Shown here one piece after another: positions 8,033 to 17,269 of a stretch of 37,890 nt of DNA. The notes under the pieces were generated by a model. It was not told where the DNA came from and ran no database searches. It saw only the letters and a program-made list of their open reading frames with translations. The position numbers and the translations under genes were made by a program. The stretch comes from an uncultured Collinsella sp. (GTDB lineage: Bacteria; Actinomycetota; Coriobacteriia; Coriobacteriales; Coriobacteriaceae), in NCBI GenBank assembly GCA_900541675.1, contig UQKU01000020.1, forward strand, positions 1 to 37,890, read 5' to 3'. Within the stretch, counting starts at the first letter, position 1. Every line of letters begins with the position of its first letter.

Positions 8033-8770
8033 TTAGAACTTTCTCAGCACGATGGCGATGGTGTTGAGGTATTCGAGCGCGCCGGCTTCAACGGCAGCGC
8101 GGTCGCCTGCTGCGTACTCGTTGTCGCAGGCGAGCCAGTCTTCCCACGCTTCGTCCGTGCAGAGCATAGGCTGCATCGAGACAATCTCGACGCCGGGGGT
8201 CGGCTCGATCATGGCGCGCCACCAGGCTATGTCGTGCATATAGTCGAGCTGCTCGGGTGCCCAGGATTTGAGCAGGCAGGCGGGCAGGTTGTCGTGGCAG
8301 TCGCGAACTATGCCGGGGATGCTTAAGTAGAGCATCCCGCCTTGCTTTACGTAGGGGAGCAGGCGCTCGCCCAGATAGTGCGGGTCGCGACCGTAGTAGT
8401 TGTACGAGTCGATGCTCACGACTGCATCAAAAAAGTCGTGCTCAAACGGCAGCCCTTGTGAGGCGTCCGCCTTAACAGGGTGAATAGTGTCGCGGGGGAT
8501 GCCGAGCGAATCGAAGAACGCGCGGTTTTCCTGTGGGTCGCTCCACAGATCGACAGCGTACGTGTCCAACCCGTATTCGTGGGCAAGCAGGGCGCTGGTG
8601 ATACCGGTGCCCGATCCAAGGTCGCAGACGCGGACGCCGCGGGGGATGCTTGCGCCGCGAAGCAGCTCTTCGCAGAGCTTGAGGGGGTTTGGCCCCATGA
8701 TTTTAGAGCGCACGAGTGTCGTGTCGAAGCTGCTGGCTTTTGGGAAGAATTGAGATTTTGCAGAGTTCAT
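8033..8770 (-). CDS. class I SAM-dependent methyltransferase
   Basis: 245 residues with a Rossmann methyltransferase core: motif I VCDLGSGTGITSALLA near residue 48, motif II TYAVDL, then KADASQGLPF and the acidic FDAVVSIDSYNYYG loop before KQGGMLYLSIPG. The arrangement resembles small-molecule methyltransferases, but the substrate cannot be assigned. AGGAAAG lies 5 bases upstream of the ATG. The upstream region holds a TATAAT sequence on this strand (8949-8954) inside an inverted repeat, about 180 bases before the start. It ends on the shared terminator. Confidence 0.78.
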   Translation of the reverse strand: MNSAKSQFFPKASSFDTTLVRSKIMGPNPLKLCEELLRGASIPRGVRVCDLGSGTGITSALLAHEYGLDTYAVDLWSDPQENRAFFDSLGIPRDTIHPVKADASQGLPFEHDFFDAVVSIDSYNYYGRDPHYLGERLLPYVKQGGMLYLSIPGIVRDCHDNLPACLLKSWAPEQLDYMHDIAWWRAMIEPTPGVEIVSMQPMLCTDEAWEDWLACDNEYAAGDRAAVEAGALEYLNTIAIVLRKF

Positions 8771-9064
8771 TGTTCTTTCCTATCAGGTGCATATGTGGCA
8801 GATGACGGAGGCGGAACGGCGCAACAAACCACGGCCGCAAGACGGCCGTTTTCAATTTGTATGCGATTGACCGTTCCCTAAAGAACAATGACCAAAAAGA
8901 CATCCCCTTGGATGATCGAAATTGGGCCGAGGCCCGTGACGCTTTGATTATAGAACGTTGCGCACGGGCCGGGGACATGCCGTTTGTCACGGAATTGCGG
9001 GCGACCGATTGCCGGGCGGCCGATTCCGACCGATTGCGGTCTGCGCGGGTCGAGATTCACTTGC
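8771..9064. other. 294-base intergenic region with inverted and direct repeats
   Basis: No convincing gene. It contains a 7-bp hairpin ACGGCCG/CGGCCGT at 8831-8849; GGCCCGTG (8931-8938) and CACGGGCC (8963-8970) arms whose 24-base loop holds TATAAT on the minus strand; and a 10-bp direct repeat GACCGATTGC at 9003 and 9028. These look like regulatory elements of the methyltransferase gene. The open frame at 8857-9099 has no ribosome site or family resemblance. Confidence 0.5.
8931..8970 (-). promoter_or_regulatory. inverted repeat enclosing a TATAAT box
   Basis: Eight perfect pairs, plus three more with one bulged A, surround a loop that reads TATAAT on the minus strand. It may be an operator or promoter for the methyltransferase gene. 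The -35 region is poor. Confidence 0.4.
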
Positions 9065-9763
9065 CTACAGGTCGCGTGCTCGATAGACTCTGGTGCTGAC
9101 GATGCAGCTAAGTGCGCATAGCACGAGGGCCAGTACGGCAATTCCTGCGCACAAACAGCCAAGAACGGCGGGATCGGGATTCGCCCCGGCAATCGACATG
9201 AGCCAGTTGCTGATGGGGTTGGAGGAGCTCAACGTGGCCATGGCAAGGCATCCGAGCAGGGCAAACAGGCCAACAGATAGGCGTAGCGCCTCCATGTGTC
9301 CAAATCGAAAGAACAGCGGCTGTGCCAAAAACACCATCATGAGGGAGATGAGCATCGATGCGGCGGAGGCTATTGTGGTCTCAAAGACGATCTGCCCCGT
9401 CGAGGGGATACCCGCGCTGTTGAAGAGCGGGATAGAGACGATGCTCAGAAGCGCGGCGGCGCACGCCATGACAGCCGAGAAGACAATGATGCTCAGGTAG
9501 CGTGCACAGATGATGTCTTTGCGCGAGATGGGCAGCGTTGCCCGATAGCGCTCCCATCCGTTTTGATTATCGAAGCCGGCCAGCGAGCTCATGACCATGA
9601 TGGGCGACATGGCACTGACCGCGCAGGCGCCGGCGCTCATACCGGCATCGCCATCCGATGCGTTGGCGAGGGTCAGTACGACGAAGATGAACAGGCCGAC
9701 GCCCGCGATGCTCGGGACAAGCGTACGGACGATGGCGAGCTCAGACATAAAGGCGCGTTTCAT
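9065..9763 (-). CDS. ABC-2 type transporter permease
   Basis: 232 residues with six hydrophobic segments. The pattern matches the ABC2_membrane_5-type permeases that pair with YtrA-regulated ATPases: an early helix, an invariant-looking GWERYRATLPISRKDIICARY cytosolic segment near residue 70, then alternating helices. Its ATG overlaps the stop of the ATPase gene in an ATGA arrangement (9760-9763), so the two subunits are translationally coupled. Together they would form a membrane exporter; the cargo (peptide, antimicrobial or lipid-like compound) is unknown. Confidence 0.82.
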   Translation of the reverse strand: MKRAFMSELAIVRTLVPSIAGVGLFIFVVLTLANASDGDAGMSAGACAVSAMSPIMVMSSLAGFDNQNGWERYRATLPISRKDIICARYLSIIVFSAVMACAAALLSIVSIPLFNSAGIPSTGQIVFETTIASAASMLISLMMVFLAQPLFFRFGHMEALRLSVGLFALLGCLAMATLSSSNPISNWLMSIAGANPDPAVLGCLCAGIAVLALVLCALSCIVSTRVYRARDL

Positions 9764-10641
9764 TTCGAAGCCCCTTTCAGTATGAGGCGAAGATAGTCAT
9801 CAATGGTTGCCCGGTCGCAGGGAATCTCGGGGAAGGCCTCGAGCGCCTCGCGACGGTTGGGTACGAGCACGTCCACGCTATAGGCGTGGTGGGCGGCACG
9901 GGCGCCTTCGACGCAAGCCATAAGCTCTGCGGCCTGTGCTTGGGTGCAGTGGGCGATGCCGGCTCGGTCGGTAATGTCCTCGCGCGGCAGGTCAAAAACA
10001 ATCGAGCCGTTATCGATGCAGATGACGCGGTCGGCAGTGCGATCGAGGTCGGATGTAATGTGGCTCGAGAGCAGCACGCTGTGCTGGCCGTCGGCGACAA
10101 AGGCAAGCAACTCGTCGAGCAGTTCCTCGCGCGCCATGGGATCGAGGCCCGCGGTGGCTTCGTCCAAAACGAGCAGCTTGGCATTGTGGCTGAGCGCACA
10201 GGCGAGCTGCAGCTTCATGCCCATGCCGCGGGAGAGGTCCTTGACCTTCGTCTTGGGAACGAGGCCAAATCGGTCGATGAATCCGGCGAACGTTTCGCAG
10301 CTCCACGTGGGGTATGCCGGGCCTACGAGCTTCTCGACCTGGCCCACCTTGAGCGTGGAGGGGAAGGGACACGTGTCCAGGACAAGCCCGATGCGGGAGC
10401 GCAGGTGGCGCTGCGTCTCGTCGGGCGCGTTGGCGTCGCAGCGCTGTCCAAGCAGATGCACCTCGCCGGCATCGGGCTTTATAAGCCCAAGCGCGGCGCG
10501 AATGGTCGTCGTCTTGCCGGCGCCATTTGCGCCCACAAAGCCAACGATCTGGCCGGGCTCCACGGCAAGCGTGACGTCGCGCAGTGAAAAGCGGTCGCTC
10601 ACGCGGCGCGATACATCTTTAAGTTCTAGCAACTTTTGCAT
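9760..10641 (-). CDS. ABC transporter ATP-binding protein
   Basis: 293 residues from the ATG at 10641, which follows AGAAAGG. The frame is open much further upstream, but that part overlaps the GntR gene and is not real. Walker A GANGAGKT at 37-44, signature LSRGMGMKLQLA, Walker B LLVLDEATAGLDP, and the H-loop in SSHIT. The C-terminal third is a short accessory region. It is encoded between a GntR regulator (24 bases upstream) and the permease (4-base overlap), the standard order of YtrA-type exporter operons. Confidence 0.9.
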   Translation of the reverse strand: MQKLLELKDVSRRVSDRFSLRDVTLAVEPGQIVGFVGANGAGKTTTIRAALGLIKPDAGEVHLLGQRCDANAPDETQRHLRSRIGLVLDTCPFPSTLKVGQVEKLVGPAYPTWSCETFAGFIDRFGLVPKTKVKDLSRGMGMKLQLACALSHNAKLLVLDEATAGLDPMAREELLDELLAFVADGQHSVLLSSHITSDLDRTADRVICIDNGSIVFDLPREDITDRAGIAHCTQAQAAELMACVEGARAAHHAYSVDVLVPNRREALEAFPEIPCDRATIDDYLRLILKGASK

Positions 10642-10664
10642 GGTATAGCCTTTCTTGCAGATGG

Positions 10665-11045
10665 CTACTGCATGGTTTCGGGGGCTACGAGGTCGAGCAT
10701 CTCGTGCAGCTTGTCGCGCGTGACGCCCAAGGCTTCGGCTTGGCTCGCCGCTTTCGCAAGCAGCTCTTCGATATGGCAGAGCTGGTTTTCGCGCAAGAGT
10801 TCTTGGTTGCCCTCGGCGACAAAACAGCCCTTGCCCTGCACGGTGCAGATAAAGCCGAGTTGCTCCAGGTCGGCGTAGGCGCGCTTGGTGGTGATGACAC
10901 TCACGCCAAGATCGCTCGCGAGTGCACGGATGCTGGGGAGTTTGGCTCCCGCAGCGAGCGCGCCCGAAAGGATCTGAGCTTTGACTTGCGAGGCTATTTG
11001 CTCGTAGATGGGCTTGTCGCTCGAATTGGATAGGATGATGTCCAC
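10665..11045 (-). CDS. GntR-family transcriptional regulator, YtrA subfamily
   Basis: 126 residues: an N-terminal winged helix (PIYEQIASQVKAQILSGAL, then LPSIRALASDLGVSVITTKRAYADLEQLGF) and only a short helical tail, as in YtrA-type regulators of ABC exporters. It is the first gene of the operon. A symmetric GTGTATATA/TATATACAC element lies just upstream and is the likely autoregulatory operator. The effector is unknown; related regulators respond to cell-wall-active compounds. Confidence 0.88.
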   Translation of the reverse strand: MDIILSNSSDKPIYEQIASQVKAQILSGALAAGAKLPSIRALASDLGVSVITTKRAYADLEQLGFICTVQGKGCFVAEGNQELLRENQLCHIEELLAKAASQAEALGVTRDKLHEMLDLVAPETMQ

Positions 11046-11072
11046 AGCGGCTCCTTAGCTGTTGGGCTACAC

Positions 11073-11106
11073 GTGTATATAACCGGTAAGCACAGTATAT
11101 ATACAC
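11073..11106 (-). promoter_or_regulatory. candidate GntR/YtrA operator
   Basis: Inverted repeat GTGTATATA (11073-11081) and TATATACAC (11098-11106), centres 25 bases apart, 28 bases upstream of the GntR start. It overlaps AT-rich -10-like words on the minus strand. GTGTA...TACAC symmetry is typical of YtrA-type sites. Confidence 0.6.
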
Positions 11107-11125
11107 TATGTACAGTTACGCAAGA

Positions 11126-11175
11126 GACAAATTCGGATTGGGCCGGCTACCCAGGCCCCAACTGATGAATTTGTC
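11126..11175. repeat. 50-base two-part inverted repeat upstream of prfC
   Basis: Outer arms GACAAATTC (11126-11134) and GAATTTGTC (11167-11175) are perfect; inner arms TTGGGCC and GGCCCCAA pair with one bulge. It lies between the GntR operon and prfC and could be a bidirectional insulator or part of a leader. Confidence 0.55.
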
Positions 11176-11207
11176 CTGATAGGTGCCCTATGGCGGGATT
11201 TCGCGGC

Positions 11208-11213
11208 TACAAT
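11208..11213 (+). promoter_or_regulatory. candidate -10 box of prfC
   Basis: TACAAT, 47 bases before the chosen prfC start. The -35 region is not recognisable. Confidence 0.35.
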
Positions 11214-11260
11214 AGTGCGGTTACAACGACGTAATGCACTCAATGCAAGAAAGGATCCGC

Positions 11261-12874
<1,614 letters not shown>

Positions 12875-12880
12875 CGCATC

Positions 12881-12910
12881 GGCGCGGTGGCCCTGCGGGG
12901 CTGCCGCGCC
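12881..12910 (+). terminator. GC-rich hairpin after prfC
   Basis: GGCGCGG (12881-12887) pairs with CCGCGCC (12904-12910), with an inner GCCC/GGGC stem. There is no T-run, so intrinsic termination is uncertain. Confidence 0.45.
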
Positions 12911-12916
12911 GTTCGC

Positions 12917-12945
12917 TTGCCTGATGCCGTGTGAGCGGCTATCAT
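12917..12945 (+). promoter_or_regulatory. candidate promoter of the queuosine-precursor transporter
   Basis: TTGCCT (12917-12922) and TATCAT (12940-12945) are separated by 17 bases. Transcription would start near 12952 and give a leader of about 80 bases holding the structure at 12975-13024. Confidence 0.45.
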
Positions 12946-12974
12946 ACCCACCGTCGTCTCAAGACCGGGGCGTC

Positions 12975-13024
12975 CGAGCAGTTCGGGTCCGATATCCTGC
13001 TCGTTAAACCTAAAACCAAAGGAG
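12975..13024 (+). promoter_or_regulatory. structured leader, possible preQ1-I-like riboswitch
   Basis: A 7-bp stem CGAGCAG (12975-12981)/CTGCTCG (12997-13003) encloses a 15-base loop starting TTCGGGT. It is followed by an A-rich tail (TTAAACCTAAAACCAAAG) that runs into the Shine-Dalgarno GGAG. Loop GGT (12986-12988) can pair with tail ACC (13015-13017) to make an H-type pseudoknot. This is the overall plan of preQ1-I riboswitches: a stem, a loop beginning UUC, an A-rich tail, and sequestering next to the SD. The downstream gene is a queuosine-precursor transporter. The loop is longer than usual and the exact conserved bases are not all evident, so this is a candidate only. Confidence 0.4.
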
Positions 13025-13030
13025 TACATA

Positions 13031-13753
13031 ATGATCAAGAAGGTCATGGAGGACTACAAGGTCCTGCTGCGGAGCATTCCCGCGGCAACGGTTTCGCTGT
13101 TTTTCGTGAGCGTCATCATGATGAACCTGCTGGCCAACAAAGAGCTTATCAGCCTGCCGTATCTGGCACTCGATTGCGGCTTTGTGGTGAGCTGGGTTTC
13201 GTTTTTGTGCCAGGACATGATCTGCAAGCGCTTTGGCGCCAAGGCATCCATCAAAATCTCTATCCTCGCGCTGCTGGTCAACCTGGCCGTGAGCCTGTGC
13301 TTTTGGGCATGCTCGCTCACGCCCGGTATGTGGGGCGCCTACTACGACACCGGCATGATCGAGGTCAACACCGCCCTTAACGCCACCATTGGCGGCACCT
13401 GGTACGTGGTGCTGGGCTCTTCGCTGGCAATGCTCGTTTCTGCCGTGGTTAACTCCACGCTCAACCAGTCGCTCGGCCGCATGCTCAAAAAGAATAACTT
13501 TGCGAGCTTCGCCTTCCGCTCCTATGTGTCCACGGGTGTTGGCCAGTTTATCGACAACTTGGTCTTTGCCATTGTGGTGAGCCACACGTTCTTTGGTTGG
13601 ACCTGGGTGCAGGTCCTTATGTGCTCGCTGACCGGCGCTGTTGCCGAGCTGCTGTGCGAGGTTTTCCTGAGCCCCGTGGGCTACAAGGTCGTGCGCGGCT
13701 GGGAGCGCGAGAATGTGGGCTCCGAGTACCTCGAGCGCCACGCAACCGCCTAA
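13031..13753 (+). CDS. yhhQ: queuosine precursor transporter, YhhQ/VUT family
   Basis: 240 residues with about six hydrophobic helices and the DUF165/VUT pattern (MNLLANKELI, LPYLALDCGFVVSWVSFLCQDM, GQFIDNLVFAIV, EVFLSPVGYKVV). Members import preQ0 or preQ1 for tRNA queuosine synthesis across the cytoplasmic membrane. AAAGGAG lies 6 bases before the ATG. The SDR gene starts 9 bases after the stop, so the two are probably cotranscribed. A candidate structured leader upstream fits regulation by a queuosine precursor. Confidence 0.85.
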   Translation: MIKKVMEDYKVLLRSIPAATVSLFFVSVIMMNLLANKELISLPYLALDCGFVVSWVSFLCQDMICKRFGAKASIKISILALLVNLAVSLCFWACSLTPGMWGAYYDTGMIEVNTALNATIGGTWYVVLGSSLAMLVSAVVNSTLNQSLGRMLKKNNFASFAFRSYVSTGVGQFIDNLVFAIVVSHTFFGWTWVQVLMCSLTGAVAELLCEVFLSPVGYKVVRGWERENVGSEYLERHATA

Positions 13754-13762
13754 GGAGCAAGT

Positions 13763-14443
13763 ATGTGGGTTTTGATCACGGGCGCTTCGGGCGGTATCGG
13801 AGCCGCATGCGTGCAGCGCTTTTTGGACGAGGGCCACGAGGTCGTGGGCTTTGATCTGCTGCCGGCGGTGATCGAACACGAGCGCTACCGCCATCTGATC
13901 GTTGATGTTCGCGAGCCGGACGCGTTTCCAGACGATCTTGAACCCCAGGTGATCGTGAACGTTGCCGGTACGCAGGATTCGGCTGACGACATCGCCGCCA
14001 ACCTGTATGGCACCATCAACGTGACCGAGCGCTACGCCTTTGCGGGGGAGGGGCTTGCCGCCAAGCCGGCGCCGGCTATCAAATCCGTGGTCAATGTGGG
14101 GTCGGCGAGCGGGCATACGGGATCGGAGTTTCCTGCCTATGCTGCCAGCAAGGGCGGCGTTATCGCCTACACCAAGAACCTTGCAAACCGCCTGGCACCG
14201 CAGGCCATTGCCAACAGTGTGGACCCGGGCGGCGTTATCACGCCGCTCAACCGTTGCGTGATGGAAGACGAACACCTGTGGAACCAGATTATGGAGCTCA
14301 CGCCGCTTAAGCGCTGGGCCACCGCCCAAGAGATCGCCGAGTGGATCTACTTTGTGGGCGTGACCAACCGGTTTATGACCGGGCAGAGCCTGCTGATCGA
14401 TGGCGGCGAGGCCGGCCGCACACAATTTATTTGGCCCGAATAG
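13763..14443 (+). CDS. short-chain dehydrogenase/reductase (SDR) family oxidoreductase
   Basis: 226 residues. Nucleotide-binding TGASGGIG near residue 6, NVAGT near 71, the catalytic Ser in NVGSASG, YAASKGG carrying the Tyr-x3-Lys pair, and PGGVITPL. The acidic residue after strand 2 (GFDLLP) suggests NAD(H) preference; this is an inference. AAGGAG precedes the ATG. It follows yhhQ by 9 bases, but no role in queuosine metabolism can be claimed. It ends on a strong terminator shared with ung. Confidence 0.87.
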   Translation: MWVLITGASGGIGAACVQRFLDEGHEVVGFDLLPAVIEHERYRHLIVDVREPDAFPDDLEPQVIVNVAGTQDSADDIAANLYGTINVTERYAFAGEGLAAKPAPAIKSVVNVGSASGHTGSEFPAYAASKGGVIAYTKNLANRLAPQAIANSVDPGGVITPLNRCVMEDEHLWNQIMELTPLKRWATAQEIAEWIYFVGVTNRFMTGQSLLIDGGEAGRTQFIWPE

Positions 14444-14444
14444 G

Positions 14445-14478
14445 AAACGCGCCCGATGGAAAGCTGTCGGGCGCGTTT
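14445..14478. terminator. bidirectional rho-independent terminator
   Basis: Perfect 12-bp stem AAACGCGCCCGA (14445-14456)/TCGGGCGCGTTT (14467-14478), with five T at the 3' side on the plus strand and a shorter T-run (GCGTTTC) on the minus strand. It separates the converging SDR and ung genes. Confidence 0.9.
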
Positions 14479-14493
14479 TTGATGTATCGATTT

Positions 14494-15219
14494 TTAGCCG
14501 AGGCAAGTCCAGTTGACGGGGGTCGAGCCGTGCTGTTCGAGTAGCCGATTGGCTGCCGAGAAGGGACGCGACCCCATAAAAGCGGGGAGTTCTGCCGTGG
14601 CACGGTTGGCCGAAAGCGGCGAGGGGTGCGTGGAGGCAAGGCAGAACTTGCCGGTTGTCTTGCCCGTGCCAGTCGCGGCGAGCTTGCCCTCAACCATCTG
14701 CTGGGCAAAGCGGCCCCATGCCAAAAAGACGACCGGCTGGGGCAGCTGACAGCAGCGTTCGATAATGTAGTCGGTGAGCGTGCTCCAGCCCAGCTTGGCG
14801 TGTGAGTTCGCGGCATGCTCGCGCACGGTGAGCGTCGTGTTGAGAAGCAGGACGCCCTGTTGTGCCCAGGGGGTTAGATCTCCCGTGGCGGGAATGGGGC
14901 AGCCCAGATCGGCGTTGAGTTCCTTATAGATGTTGCGCAGGCTCGGCGGCAACTTGGTTTGCGTCGCGGGGACCGAGAACGACAGCCCCATGGCCTGGTT
15001 GGGTCCGTGATAGGGGTCTTGACCTAAGATGACAACCTTGACCTGGTCGGCCGGCGTGTAGGCGAGGGCATTGAGGATGTCGTCTTGTGCCGGGTAGATG
15101 GTCTGTTCGGCACGCAAGAGGGCGATGCGCTCGAGCAGCTGGTTCGTAGTGTCACGTACCGGCTGCGGCGCATCGCCCAACCAAGTTGCTATGTTGCGGT
15201 CGCGGGTCGCGGTGTCCAT
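14494..15219 (-). CDS. ung: uracil-DNA glycosylase (family 1)
   Basis: 241 residues; removes uracil from DNA in base excision repair. The water-activating loop VILGQDPYHGPNQA holds Asp68, the uracil pocket is in MGLSFSVP, LLLNTTLTV is the family-1 middle motif, and STHPSPLSA holds the catalytic His198. Length and motif order are normal. The start has AAGGAG a few bases upstream, and TACAAT on the minus strand (15255-15260) is a likely -10 about 36 bases before the start. Confidence 0.96.
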   Translation of the reverse strand: MDTATRDRNIATWLGDAPQPVRDTTNQLLERIALLRAEQTIYPAQDDILNALAYTPADQVKVVILGQDPYHGPNQAMGLSFSVPATQTKLPPSLRNIYKELNADLGCPIPATGDLTPWAQQGVLLLNTTLTVREHAANSHAKLGWSTLTDYIIERCCQLPQPVVFLAWGRFAQQMVEGKLAATGTGKTTGKFCLASTHPSPLSANRATAELPAFMGSRPFSAANRLLEQHGSTPVNWTCLG

Positions 15220-15254
15220 GGGGCTCCTTTATGGCAGATGCTCTGTTGGCATCT

Positions 15255-15260
15255 ATTGTA
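15255..15260 (-). promoter_or_regulatory. candidate -10 box of ung
   Basis: Reads TACAAT on the minus strand, 36 bases before the ung start codon, as with the other TACAAT-like boxes in this window. Confidence 0.35.
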
Positions 15261-15308
15261 AAGGCGCACCGGTTGCCTTTATGCCGCGGCTATAAAAGGT
15301 GAGGCGCT

Positions 15309-16217
15309 TTACGAGGCTCGCTCGGGCGCTCCTGCCATGCGGGTATGGTCGTGAGCATGCGCATGAAGTCGCGGAAGCTCGACAGTTGCCGCCATGACGC
15401 CGGTGAGGATGAGGGCAGCGCCAAGGAAGGCGATGGGGCTCAGGACCTCGCCGACCAGGAAAAACGAGAAGACGGCGGAGCAGACCGGCTCGAGCGAGAA
15501 GGCGAAGCCAGTGGTTTCGGCAGGTACGTGGGGCTGCACGAGCGTCTGGGTGATAAAGCCGTAGGCAGAGCAGATGAGTGCGAGCGCAACGATAACGACG
15601 ATCTCGCTCGGCGTGCTGGGAAGCGTGAAGCCGCCAAAGGTAAATGCGGCGATACCCGAGAACAAGCCGCCGAAGCCCAGCTGCCAAACGCCCAGAGCCA
15701 GCGGATCGACTTCTTCGACAAAGCGCTTGGCGATGATAATGTGGCCGGCATAGATAAAGGCCGAGAGCAGCATGATGATCGCGCCGGGATTCAGGCTGGT
15801 AAAGTCGGCGCCCGAGAGCAGCAACATGCCGCAGGTGACGATGGCTGTGCCGATGAGCACCTTGCGCTCGGGGGCGCGACGCAGCAGGGCCGCGTTGGCA
15901 AACGGCACGATCACGACCGTCAGGCTCTGCAAAAAGCCGGCGGTGGAGGCGGAGGTGAGGCTGGAGCCCAGGCACATGCAGGTGATCTCGGTTGCCATGA
16001 TGGCGCCGATGATGGCGGCGCGGACCATCAGGTCACGGTTGATGCGCACCGCGTGCTTGTGGAAGAGCAGCACGCAGGCCGCAAAGGCGATGATGCAGCG
16101 CAGCGCGACGATGCTCGTGGCGTTCATGCTGTCCATGCCGATCTTCATGAGGGGATACGAAAAGCCCCATGCGACGGGAACGGAAAATGAGAGCGCGATT
16201 GCTTTTTTGCGATCCAT
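15309..16217 (-). CDS. EamA/DMT-superfamily transporter
   Basis: 302 residues with ten hydrophobic helices in two EamA repeats. The first starts ALSFSVPVAWGFSYPLMKIG; the second begins near NPGAIIMLLSAFIYAGHIIIAKRFVEE. Each repeat ends in the usual PVxSAxxSxFxLGE-like helix (LEPVCSAVFSFFLVGEVLSPIAFLGAALI). Such proteins export amino acids or other metabolites across the cytoplasmic membrane; the substrate is unknown. AAAAGGAG precedes the ATG. It is divergent from a LysR regulator, which probably controls it. Confidence 0.87.
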   Translation of the reverse strand: MDRKKAIALSFSVPVAWGFSYPLMKIGMDSMNATSIVALRCIIAFAACVLLFHKHAVRINRDLMVRAAIIGAIMATEITCMCLGSSLTSASTAGFLQSLTVVIVPFANAALLRRAPERKVLIGTAIVTCGMLLLSGADFTSLNPGAIIMLLSAFIYAGHIIIAKRFVEEVDPLALGVWQLGFGGLFSGIAAFTFGGFTLPSTPSEIVVIVALALICSAYGFITQTLVQPHVPAETTGFAFSLEPVCSAVFSFFLVGEVLSPIAFLGAALILTGVMAATVELPRLHAHAHDHTRMAGAPERAS

Positions 16218-16375
16218 GGGACTCCTTTTGTTACAGAACGGTTTCGCAAAAAGGATTCTGCTCCCAGATTTGGATGTAGTAAAGCGAATGTATCTTCAGT
16301 ATGATTAAGAAACGCTAAAGTTGGTGCGAAAAGCGCTGGCAAAACGTTTTACGGCTGCATTGATGTGGAGGCACG

Positions 16376-17242
16376 ATGGCATCGCGGTATCAGATTGTTT
16401 GTATGGTGGTCGATCGCGGCAGTCTTAAGGGCGCGGCCGACGAGTTGGGCTATACGCAAAGTGCGGTGAGCCAGGCCGTCAAGGCGCTCGAGCGCGAGCT
16501 GGGCACCACACTTATCGAGCGCGGTAAGCAGGGCGTTTCGCTTACGCGCGACGGCAAACAATATCTGCCGTACCTGCGCCAGATTGTGACCGCCGAGGTC
16601 GAGCTCGAGGGCAAGCGCCAGGAGCTGCTGGGGCTTTCGTCGACCGATATTCGCATCGCGACGTTTACTAACGTGAGTCGTACCGTGCTGCCGCGTGTGA
16701 TCCGCGACTTTGGTGCGCTGCACCCGGGCGTACGCTTCACCCTCAAACAGGGCGATTACACGCGCAACGCCCAGTGGGTACACGATGGCGTGGTTGATTT
16801 TTGTTTTACGGCCCGCGGATTTACCGCTGGGCTCGAGAAGCGCGTCGTCTATCACGACGAGTTGGTGGCACTGTTGCCGGCTGCGCATCCGCTGACAGCA
16901 AAGGAAAAGGTGACACTCGCCGACCTGGCGTCCGAGCCGTTTGTGCTGCTGGATGAGGGCGAACAGAGTCTGGTGCTCGATGCATTCGCAACGCATGGCC
17001 TGTCACCGCACGTGACGAGTGAGGTGACCGACGACTACACCATCATGGCGATGGTGGAGGAAGGCCTAGGCGTGAGCATGCTCTACCGTCGTACTGTGGA
17101 GGGCATGCGAGCCGATATTTGTGTGCGGCCCATCGTGCATGCCCCCTCGCGCGACGTGGTGGCCGCCTGGCGCAGCTGGGATACCATGCCCATCGCCACG
17201 AGGCGCTTTATCGACTATATGAGCTCGCATATTGTCAATTAA
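16376..17242 (+). CDS. LysR-family transcriptional regulator
   Basis: 288 residues. The N-terminal helix-turn-helix is clear (FVVDRGSLKGAADELGYTQ-like sequence, then SAVSQAVKALERELGTTLIERGKQGVSLT), followed by a LysR substrate-binding domain to about residue 285. GGAGG lies just before the ATG. It is transcribed away from the EamA exporter with a 158-base shared promoter region, the classic layout in which the regulator controls the divergent transporter and itself. The inducer cannot be deduced. Confidence 0.92.
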   Translation: MASRYQIVCMVVDRGSLKGAADELGYTQSAVSQAVKALERELGTTLIERGKQGVSLTRDGKQYLPYLRQIVTAEVELEGKRQELLGLSSTDIRIATFTNVSRTVLPRVIRDFGALHPGVRFTLKQGDYTRNAQWVHDGVVDFCFTARGFTAGLEKRVVYHDELVALLPAAHPLTAKEKVTLADLASEPFVLLDEGEQSLVLDAFATHGLSPHVTSEVTDDYTIMAMVEEGLGVSMLYRRTVEGMRADICVRPIVHAPSRDVVAAWRSWDTMPIATRRFIDYMSSHIVN

Positions 17243-17269
17243 TGACTGGCATGGCGTTGAGTGCGGTGT

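Noticed and set aside
8857..9099. 80-codon plus-strand frame in the gap after the methyltransferase
   Set aside because: No ribosome site, no family, overlaps inverted repeats and the end of the permease gene.
10642..11106. Upstream extension of the ABC ATPase frame
   Set aside because: It overlaps the GntR gene and lacks resemblance to ATPases; ATG 10641 has a ribosome site and begins the family sequence.
13010..14506. 498-codon minus-strand frame over yhhQ and the SDR gene
   Set aside because: Spans two recognised plus-strand genes and a terminator, with low-complexity His/Gln/Arg composition.
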